Below, one piece after another: positions 8,215 to 13,934 of a stretch of DNA of 13,934 bases. Position 1 is the stretch's first letter, and each line of letters opens with the position of its first letter. This stretch comes from JANOQP01 sp044227705 (lineage in GTDB: Bacteria > Bacteroidota > Bacteroidia > Chitinophagales > Saprospiraceae). Below the pieces are notes generated by a model, which saw only the letters and a list, made by a program, of their open reading frames with translations, made no database searches and was not told where the DNA came from. The DNA lies in assembly GCA_044227705.1 (NCBI GenBank), contig JBGAWE010000128.1, forward strand, positions 1 to 13,934, given 5' to 3'. The position numbers and the translations under genes are program-made.

Positions 8215-11200
8215 TCAATTCTTCGATTTCAAATACTCCTCCACCAAAGCCTTGTAATAAGGCCGCAGCGCAGGTGAAACCGTCCGAAACTGGTCCACCT
8301 CCGCCCGTCGAGCCTTGAGGTATTCCTCCAAAGCCGGCGGCATCTTCGGCGGGATGTTCTTCGCCGACTCGGCCTGCCGCTGCTCGTCCTGTTCCTGCTG
8401 CCGCTCGGCGCGCTCCTCTTCGAGCAGCCGCGACATGATGTCCTGCTGCCGTTTGAGCATCTCGTTCGTCAGCTTTTTGTTGACCAGTTCCTTTTCGGTC
8501 TCCTCCATCTGTTTGGCGATTTCGTCGAGGGCTTGGGTCGATTGGCCCTGGCCCTGCTTTTCCTTCCTTTTTTCGTCGAGCGCCTTGCGAAGCTCGGCCT
8601 GCTGCCGCGCCATCTGGGCGTACTGCTTGGCTTGGCCGCCGCCGTTTCCGTCCTTCCCCTGCTTTTCGAGGCGTTCTTTCAGGCCTTTCATCATCTCGTT
8701 GAGGTTGCCCTGGCCCTTTGACATTTTATCGCCCGGCGACTTGTCCTTTCCTTTTCCCTTGCCCTTCGACTTGCCCGGCTTCTTGCATTTGCCGCTCCCT
8801 TCCTGCTCGCTCTGCGATTGGTTCTGCATCTGGTTCAAGGTTTCAGAGAGCATCAAAGCGAGGTCGTTCAGCCCCTTCATCGAGGATTGCTGGAAGCCGT
8901 TCGCGCGCCCGACGTTCCGCTCCTCGAGGTCGTCCGTCGAGTTTTTGATGGACGATTTGATGTCCGTGACCTTCTCCAAAACAAAGCCCTCGATTTGATA
9001 GACCCGCTTGGCAAGCGCGTCGAGCGAATCCTCCACGATTTTGAAGTCGTCTTTAATCCTGTATTGTCCCTGAACAAGGTCGACATAGGTCGGTGTGTTG
9101 ATGGGCGCCTTCGAAATCGAGTTCATGTTGTCCTCCTGCGCGAACGACAGCCCGATGATGTTCTCCAAGAGCTGCCGCAAGGCCGCCATGTCCTCTTCCG
9201 CCTGCTCGCCCGCGCTCGACGACATCTGCTGCTTCATGTTGTTGGCCATCTCCTTCATCTTTTTGGCCGCCGATTTCTGCTTCTTCGAAGCCTTCGACTT
9301 TTTGTCGCCGCCGCTCTTTTTCATCTCGTCCGAGGCGTCCTTCTGGTCCTTTTTGATGTCGTCCTGCGCCTCCTTCGAGTCAGGGATGTCCTTCGGGCGG
9401 TCGAGTTCCTTGTTCTTCTTTTCGGCGTCCTCCAGCTTGTCGGCAATCTTCTCCATCTCCTTGTTCAGATCCTCCTGTTCCTTCTGGATTTGTTCGTCGG
9501 TCTTCTCGCCCGTGTCGGTCTCATCGCCCAGCTTGTCCTGCTTCTCAGCCAGCTTCTCCAGTTCCTCCATCGCCTCGTCGACCATCTTTTCGACCTCGAG
9601 CTGTTTGAAAAGCTCCTCCAGCCTGTCCAGCTCCTTCGTCACCTCCTCGTTGTTCATCTTCATCTCCTCCATTTTGTCAAGGGTCTCCTCCTTGTTCATG
9701 TTCTGCAGCATCTCCTCGATTTGCTTCATAAGCTCTTTCATCTCCGGCGACAAGGCCTCCTCGAACATCTTCTGCAGCTTCTCCTGCTTCTCCAAAATCT
9801 GCTGGTTCTGCTCCATGTTCTCCTGGAGCTTCATGTTCTCCTCGAAGTTCTTCCGCGCCTCCTCGATTTGCTGGTCGAGCTTCTTCTGCCGGTCGAGGAG
9901 CTTCTCCATCTCCTTCTTGCTCTGCCAGTCCATCTCCTTTTGCTGCAAGACCTTCTCCCGCAGTTTCTTCAAATCCTCCTGCACCTTCATCGACTCCTTC
10001 AATGCCTTTTCCAGGTCTTTCTTAATCTCTTTGTCGTTCTCAGCCGTCTGTTTTTGAACCTCCTCGATGGTCGGCATCTTGAAAAGCTCCACGCCAGTCC
10101 GTGCCGATTTCGCCCCGTTCACCCCGTCATTGTCAAAGACTTCAAAGTAGTAGCTCACCTCGTCGCCCGGCTCCAAGCCGAGGTCTTCGAGGTTGAAATG
10201 ATGGCTGTACCCCGTCTGCTTCCCGCTCGTGAAAGGCACCGGCACCGTGCTCATCGGCTGCTGCCCGCCCGCCTTCTTGACTTGATAGTTGAAAACGAGC
10301 CGCGAGATGCCGTAATCGTCGGAGGCGTCGCCCGCGAAAAAGAGCAAGTCCGTGTTCGTCGAATCCGCAAACTTCTTCACATCGATGACCGGCACCTGGT
10401 CCGGCACAACGGTTATCGAGTAGCCGACCGAATCGGCATTGGGCAGGTTTTTATTGGAAATGAAAATCTTGTACGGCTCGTCGCGCATCGCCCGCCGCCC
10501 GTGCTGGAAAAGCTCGTCGTCGAACCTTTTGGCGTCAATCGATTGATTATCACCAGCAAAACGCATCTTGATTTCGTCCGTATGCTCGGCAGAGAAGACC
10601 CAACCGAGGTCGGTTCCCTGCGGCACGACGAGGTCGCCGACGTTCTCGAGCTGCTCGTTTTGACGGCCGATGTACTTCGGGAAATTGAGCTTGACCGAGA
10701 AAGAAAGGATGTTCGGCTTCTCAATCACATCAATCTTGAACTCATCGGACTCCACGCCGCCGCCGAACAGCTTGAACTTCGTGTCCCGCTGAACATTGGT
10801 GAACCGATACGAAAACACATTCCCCGCCTCTTTCGCCAACCGATACTGCGCCCCGCCGAGGTCGATGAAAACCTCGTTCGGCAAGGCCGCGCCCTCCACC
10901 TCGACGCGCAGCGGGAAGTCCGAAAACTGCACCGCCCGCAGGCTGTCGGGGTTGACCAAAAACTTGAACGGCGCGGGCTTTTCAAACTTCGTGCTGTTGT
11001 TAAACAGCCGCTTCGTCCCCTCCCGAAGGATGCTCGGCGCCGCGAAAAAGATGAACAGCAGCAGGAGCAGCGGCGGCAGGGCGTACTTCAGGTAACGCTG
11101 GTTTTTCCCCAAATCGATGGCCCCGGTGAAAGGAACGAGCTTGATTTCCTCCGATTTCTGGTTGATGCTGGCGTTGATAAGCTCGGCATGAATCGCGTTG

Positions 11201-11556
11201 GCCGACTGCGCCTTGAGCTGCAGGATGTTGAGCAGCTTGTCCTTCACGTCGGCAAAATGGTCGCCTATGATGGCCGCGGCTTTTTCATGCGAAATCACCT
11301 CGCCGAGCCGGAAATAGTGCATCAGCGGCACCGCGACCCACGCCCAGAGCGCGCCGCCCGTCACGGCGAGGAACGACCAGAACATGGCCTTCCGAACGCC
11401 CGTAGAAAAGTAGAACTGGAACTCCAGCACGTTCATCACGATGAACAGCGTCAGCACCAGCCCGACCGTGTAGAGGGCGCCGCGCAGGAGCTGATTGACG
11501 TAGAACTTGCGGATGAAAGCGTCGAGCTTTTGGATGAGAAGCGAGTAGTTGCTCAT
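8215..11556 (-). CDS. DUF4175 family membrane protein with long coiled coil
   Basis: A 1113-residue protein. Two hydrophobic helices lie at about 24-46 and 57-80 and a third at 154-174 (YLKYALPPLLLLLFIFFAAP). A beta-rich, probably periplasmic region follows (about 190-495), including FFAGDASDDYGISRLVFNYQ at 406-425, which is immunoglobulin-like in appearance. From about 495 to 830 it is a Lys/Glu/Gln/Met-rich coiled coil. A conserved-looking helical block then begins near SKAPINTPTYVDLVQGQYRI, followed by a low-complexity KSKGKGKGKDKS-type linker and another coil. This layout matches DUF4175 proteins of Bacteroidota; their role is not established, with an envelope structural or scaffold role as inference. 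The start MSNYSLLIQKLD at 11554-11556 puts the first helix in its usual place. The frame stays open 263 codons upstream but overlaps the sigma gene there, so I reject that extension. Confidence 0.9.
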   Translation of the reverse strand: MSNYSLLIQKLDAFIRKFYVNQLLRGALYTVGLVLTLFIVMNVLEFQFYFSTGVRKAMFWSFLAVTGGALWAWVAVPLMHYFRLGEVISHEKAAAIIGDHFADVKDKLLNILQLKAQSANAIHAELINASINQKSEEIKLVPFTGAIDLGKNQRYLKYALPPLLLLLFIFFAAPSILREGTKRLFNNSTKFEKPAPFKFLVNPDSLRAVQFSDFPLRVEVEGAALPNEVFIDLGGAQYRLAKEAGNVFSYRFTNVQRDTKFKLFGGGVESDEFKIDVIEKPNILSFSVKLNFPKYIGRQNEQLENVGDLVVPQGTDLGWVFSAEHTDEIKMRFAGDNQSIDAKRFDDELFQHGRRAMRDEPYKIFISNKNLPNADSVGYSITVVPDQVPVIDVKKFADSTNTDLLFFAGDASDDYGISRLVFNYQVKKAGGQQPMSTVPVPFTSGKQTGYSHHFNLEDLGLEPGDEVSYYFEVFDNDGVNGAKSARTGVELFKMPTIEEVQKQTAENDKEIKKDLEKALKESMKVQEDLKKLREKVLQQKEMDWQSKKEMEKLLDRQKKLDQQIEEARKNFEENMKLQENMEQNQQILEKQEKLQKMFEEALSPEMKELMKQIEEMLQNMNKEETLDKMEEMKMNNEEVTKELDRLEELFKQLEVEKMVDEAMEELEKLAEKQDKLGDETDTGEKTDEQIQKEQEDLNKEMEKIADKLEDAEKKNKELDRPKDIPDSKEAQDDIKKDQKDASDEMKKSGGDKKSKASKKQKSAAKKMKEMANNMKQQMSSSAGEQAEEDMAALRQLLENIIGLSFAQEDNMNSISKAPINTPTYVDLVQGQYRIKDDFKIVEDSLDALAKRVYQIEGFVLEKVTDIKSSIKNSTDDLEERNVGRANGFQQSSMKGLNDLALMLSETLNQMQNQSQSEQEGSGKCKKPGKSKGKGKGKDKSPGDKMSKGQGNLNEMMKGLKERLEKQGKDGNGGGQAKQYAQMARQQAELRKALDEKRKEKQGQGQSTQALDEIAKQMEETEKELVNKKLTNEMLKRQQDIMSRLLEEERAERQQEQDEQRQAESAKNIPPKMPPALEEYLKARRAEVDQFRTVSPALRPYYKALVEEYLKSKN

Positions 11557-11820
11557 TTTTCTAATGGCGATTGACTGATGGCAAATCTGGGGCGGCAAAA
11601 ACTTGGGGCGAAAAACCTGCGGCGGCCGAAAAGGATGAAGGCCCGCCAGGTTTTTAACCAAAAAATTTCGAGGGCAAGATACGGCGACCGTTTGCGGCAG
11701 GGTTCGCCGGGCGGCGAGACGGATTTGAGTTTTTTGAAAATCAACTCGCCGCCTGTCGTTGGATTTGTAAGAAAGCCGCACTCTCCGCAACCAACTTTGA
11801 GCCAGATTTATCCAAACAAA
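11557..11820. promoter_or_regulatory. Divergent spacer between DUF4175 and the ECF sigma gene, with two hairpins
   Basis: Two inverted repeats stand out. Hairpin A: 11611-11619 (AAAAACCTG) pairs with 11647-11655 (CAGGTTTTT), a terminator-shaped A/T-flanked stem although no gene ends here. Hairpin B: 11710-11718 (GGCGGCGAG) pairs exactly with 11745-11753 (CTCGCCGCC), with a further 5-bp inner stem (11722-11726 with 11738-11742). Candidate -7 boxes that miss TAnnTTTG by one base are CAACTTTG at 11792-11799 (toward the sigma gene) and CAGATTTG on the minus strand at 11582-11589. Neither has a well-spaced -33 element, so the promoters are not assigned. Confidence 0.5.
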
Positions 11821-12327
11821 ATGCCCGTCCCGCCGCCCGCCGAGCCGTCCACCGAGGCCGCCTTCCTTTCTCAACTCGCTGACTGCCAGCAAGTTGTGCA
11901 GAAGATTGCCCGTGTCTACGGCCGAACCGAGGCCGATCGCGCCGACCTGAGGCAGGAGATTCTGATGCAAGCATGGCGGGCGTGGCCGGGCTTTCGCGGC
12001 GACTCGAAGTTTTCGACATGGCTGTACAAAATCGGGCTGAACACCGCCCTCATGGCCCGCCGCCGGGAGCGGCCGCCGACCGTCGAAATCCTCCCCGAAA
12101 AAGACGCTATGCAACAGCCCGTCGAGCCAATCCCGACCGACCTCGAACGCCTCTACGCCGCCATTGACCGGCTCGAACTGGCCGACAAATCGCTCGTCCT
12201 CCTCTGGCTCGACGATTTGAGCTATGCCGAGATTTCGGAGATAACGGGCCTTTCGCAGTCGAACGTCGGGGTGAAACTGAACCGAATCCGCGCCAAGCTG
12301 CGGGAGTTCATGGCCATTGAAAACTGA
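11821..12327 (+). CDS. ECF-type RNA polymerase sigma factor (sigma-70 family)
   Basis: A 168-residue sigma factor with only the two core domains. Region 2 runs from about 22 to 85 and includes DLRQEILMQAWRAWPGFRG (42-60) and STWLYKIGLNTALMARRR (65-82). A short linker precedes region 4 (about 107-160), with the helix-turn-helix DDLSYAEISEITGLSQSNVG (131-150) and VKLNRIRAKL. It would direct core RNA polymerase to a small regulon in response to an envelope or other signal. ATG 11821 gives a usual short N terminus. The frame is open further upstream to 11578, but that part is unlike sigma factors and covers the hairpin region. The next gene starts 16 bp after the stop, so the two are surely co-transcribed, and that product is the likely regulator. 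Confidence 0.93.
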   Translation: MPVPPPAEPSTEAAFLSQLADCQQVVQKIARVYGRTEADRADLRQEILMQAWRAWPGFRGDSKFSTWLYKIGLNTALMARRRERPPTVEILPEKDAMQQPVEPIPTDLERLYAAIDRLELADKSLVLLWLDDLSYAEISEITGLSQSNVGVKLNRIRAKLREFMAIEN

Positions 12328-12343
12328 CCAAAAACACGAAATC

Positions 12344-12907
12344 ATGGACGACCTTCAATCAATCTGGTCAAAAAATCAGCCCACCGCGCCCGACCTCTCG
12401 GAGGAGCTTCGCCGCGCCCGGCTCGGGCGGATTTCGCGCTCGACTTCGCGGCTGCGGCTGCGGCTCTGGCTCGAAGCGGGGTTTGTTTTGCTCGCGCTCG
12501 CGGCCATTCTTTTTGCATGGCAGACTGGGATGGTCTATAAAAGCCGGACTGTCCTGTGGATGATCGCGGCGGCGGCAATTACTGCGCTTCCCATCCTATA
12601 CAGATTGGCGCGGGCAATAGCCGGTTTTTCCCAATTGGACTATTCAAAAAACGTCGTCGAAAACCTCCGCTCCGTCCTCGCATCCATCCAACGCGAATTG
12701 AGGTTTTATTTGTGGTCGCTCTATCTTTTCACAATCGTGATGACAGGGCTTATTCTTATTGACCCTTTTAGTTTTTGGAAAAAAGCCGCGCTCCTCGGCT
12801 TCCTTTTTATCAATGCGCTTATGGGGAAACATTGGGTTCGGCTGCTGTACGGAAAAGAGTTGGACAGGCTCGAAGCCGAACTGAAAAGTTGGGAGCCGGA
12901 TATTTGA
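12344..12907 (+). CDS. Four-helix membrane protein, likely partner (anti-sigma role) of the ECF sigma factor
   Basis: A 187-residue protein. A polar, basic N-terminal part (MDDLQSIWSKNQPTAPDLSE, then RRARLGRISRSTSRLRLR) of about 41 residues is followed by four predicted membrane helices at about 42-62, 69-88, 121-139 and 147-165, and a short charged tail. No zinc-binding anti-sigma motif (HxxxCxxC) is present. The anti-sigma role is inferred from tight coupling to the sigma gene and from the cytoplasm-facing N-terminal peptide. I chose ATG 12344 over the in-frame TTG at 12317, which would overlap the sigma gene and add nine weak residues. It converges with the T9SS cargo gene on the other strand, with 5 bp between the intended stops. 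Confidence 0.8.
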   Translation: MDDLQSIWSKNQPTAPDLSEELRRARLGRISRSTSRLRLRLWLEAGFVLLALAAILFAWQTGMVYKSRTVLWMIAAAAITALPILYRLARAIAGFSQLDYSKNVVENLRSVLASIQRELRFYLWSLYLFTIVMTGLILIDPFSFWKKAALLGFLFINALMGKHWVRLLYGKELDRLEAELKSWEPDI

Positions 12908-12912
12908 GCGGC

Positions 12913-13586
12913 TCAATCCCCGCCCATCGAAAACCGCCGCGCCGCCGCGCCGAACGCCGTCGAGACTTGGTAGAAACCGCCTCCCGTCCCGACCGCTTTT
13001 CGAGGACAAAGGCGTTCAGCCCCGCTTCGAAAAACCGGCTTTCCTCTAAGACCAACCGCCCGAGGCCGTCGAACACCCGCAACCGCACCGCCTCGTTTTG
13101 CGGGATGAAAAAAGGCACCTCTGCCACCTCCGAAAACGGGTTCGGCTGGTTTTGGAAAAGCTCGAAACCGCCCTCCGAAGGTTCCTCGCGGCGCCAATCG
13201 ACTGAGCCTCCCACGAGGCTGTCCTTACAGAGCTTTGTCATGTCGCCCATGCTCACGGCCGTCGGGCAGTAAGCTGCGTTGCCGTCGGCGTCGCGCACCC
13301 AGAGTTCGAGCGGGCGGTAGCCGAGCTGCTTGCAACCCCACGACAGCCACTTGACCGGCTTGCCCTGCGCGTCGACGGGGAAGCCCGAGCCGGGGTTCAG
13401 CCCCGTGTCGCGGAGGGCGAATTGGAGCTTGGCGAACGGTGTCTTGTCGTCGAAAGCCGTGTTGAGAAACTGGGTCGCCGAGCGCGTCGCCGCCGGGTCG
13501 ACGGCCGGGGAGCCTTGATACAACTGGTTGATTTTCAGGTACTTCTTGCACAGCATGACCGGCTTTTTGCAGCCTACATGGATTAG
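12913..13586 (-). pseudogene. C-terminal part of a secreted T9SS repeat protein, cut off by an in-frame stop and frameshifted in its sorting domain
   Basis: In the same frame as the fragment at 13587-13934, directly after its TAA, the sequence continues LIHVGCKKPVMLCKKYLKIN and then GLNPGSGFPVDAQGKPVKWL, RPLELWVRDADGNAAYC. This is the final repeat domain of a Saprospiraceae-type surface protein with cysteines typical of extracellular domains. A type A sorting domain follows: FELFQNQPNPFSEVAEVPFF, VRLRVFDGLGRLVLEESRFF, GLNAFVLEK. Near 12981-12990 one base appears to be missing. The expected ending (GGFYQVSTAFGAAARRFSMGGD, then TGA at 12913-12915) lies in the next frame, while the written frame runs on to 12819, across the convergent gene. 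A ribosome could start at ATG 13554-13556, but no signal peptide would precede it. Confidence 0.8.
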
Positions 13587-13934
13587 TTATTCAACCGTGT
13601 AGTTGTTCCCGCAGTAATCCTCGACCGTCCATTTTATCTTGTGGCTGCCGTAGGGCAGCGTGAAGTTTGCGACCTTTTGATGGTTGAAAAAGGGCGCACC
13701 GTCGTCGCTCTCCTCGTCGCGGACGATGCGGGCGATGCGCTTTCCATTGGCCACCTCGTCTTCCCGCAGGCCAAAGCCCCATGCCGGGTTTTCTCCGTTG
13801 ATAGTCGTCTCCATCGTCCCGTTGCCGTCGAGGTCGAGGAAGAGGAGGAAGCGAAAGTTGACGTCCGTCCCCGAGCATCCGTCGGAGGCGGGGAGGTTGA
13901 GGTCGACCGTGCATTCCTGCAAGTCGTGGGTCAG
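13587..13934 (-). CDS. Secreted repeat protein, partial (5' end beyond window), ending at a probable premature TAA
   Basis: The frame is open at the window edge and reads LTHDLQECTVDLNLPASDGC, then FRFLLFLDLDGNGTMETTIN and LPYGSHKIKWTVEDYCGNNY. It ends at TAA 13587-13589. This is one copy of the extracellular beta-sandwich repeat (LDLDGDGxMET...LPYGxHxIKWxxxDxCGN) that I recognise from very large Saprospiraceae surface proteins with HYR-like units, used in envelope or adhesion functions that are not worked out. In intact relatives the chain continues past CGN with a Tyr/Phe and then a CKxPxxLC segment. The same continuation is visible after the stop here, so this and 12913-13586 are one gene. 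Confidence 0.75.
   Translation of the reverse strand: MTHDLQECTVDLNLPASDGCSGTDVNFRFLLFLDLDGNGTMETTINGENPAWGFGLREDEVANGKRIARIVRDEESDDGAPFFNHQKVANFTLPYGSHKIKWTVEDYCGNNYTVE

Noticed and set aside
8818..11574. A 918-codon open frame on + opposite the DUF4175 gene, extremely rich in Leu, Val and Arg
   Set aside because: It is the antisense shadow of Lys/Glu/Gln-rich coiled-coil codons (GAG gives CTC, and so on). It has no domain, no signal and no plausible composition, whereas the minus strand gives a recognisable family.
11578..11820. Upstream start for the sigma factor at 11578
   Set aside because: The added 81 residues look like translated intergenic DNA and would cover both hairpins; ATG 11821 gives a standard ECF length.
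12317..12343. TTG start for the four-helix protein, overlapping the sigma gene
   Set aside because: ATG 12344 gives a clean MDDLQSIWSKN start. The extra nine residues have no support, although translational coupling is possible.
11557..12345. Upstream extension of the DUF4175 frame by 263 codons
   Set aside because: It runs antisense through the sigma factor gene and the hairpin spacer and has no family-like sequence. The start MSNYSLLIQKLD places the first membrane helix as expected.
12819..12912. Extension of the T9SS cargo frame past the intended stop
   Set aside because: The residues after GLNAFVLEK in this frame are arginine-rich noise and overlap the convergent membrane-protein gene; the real tail is in the neighbouring frame.

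Overview
The window reads as a stretch of a GC-rich member of the Bacteroidota, most likely of the Saprospiria (Lewinella/Haliscomenobacter-like) branch. This rests on four things: two proteins with type IX secretion (T9SS) C-terminal sorting domains, a phylum-specific -33 TTG / -7 TAnnTTTG promoter in front of a tRNA gene, a DUF4175 membrane/coiled-coil protein, and a repeat-type secreted protein of the kind abundant in Saprospiraceae. The assignment comes from recognising families, not from a database search.

Layout. (1) 200-4250: two aminoacyl-tRNA synthetase genes end tail to tail with 4 bp between them. argS is on + and glnS on -. The argS frame does not end as ArgS should: after about 592 codons it runs straight into a spermidine-synthase-like methyltransferase domain, making one 795-codon frame. 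(2) 4251-4437: a divergent spacer with a long imperfect palindrome. (3) 4438-7611 on +: a small three-helix membrane protein (DUF6249-like), a VOC/glyoxalase-fold gene and a secreted M14 zinc carboxypeptidase with an InhA/MAM-like module and a T9SS tail. A block of about 1 kb, roughly 4977-6010, covers the end of the VOC gene and the first third of the peptidase. It is full of frame changes, while the sequence on both sides is clean. (4) 7645-7806: a free-standing initiator tRNA(Met) with its own promoter and a strong terminator that can work in both directions. (5) 7824-11556 on -: a 1113-residue DUF4175 protein followed by a two-[4Fe-4S] ferredoxin, probably one transcript ending at the shared terminator. 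(6) 11557-12907: a divergent spacer with two hairpins, then an ECF sigma factor and a four-helix membrane protein that is its likely partner. (7) 12913-13934 on -: the C-terminal end of a large secreted T9SS protein, open at the window edge, interrupted by one in-frame TAA and by a frameshift inside the sorting domain.

How it works together. Most genes are housekeeping (two synthetases, initiator tRNA, ferredoxin) or cell-envelope functions of the phylum (DUF4175, sigma/partner pair, T9SS cargo). No defence system, phage, IS element or CRISPR array is visible. The points most worth a second look are the ArgS-methyltransferase fusion, the frameshift-dense block, the broken T9SS cargo gene and the three intergenic inverted-repeat regions. 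For the first three, assembly or consensus error is a serious alternative to biology.
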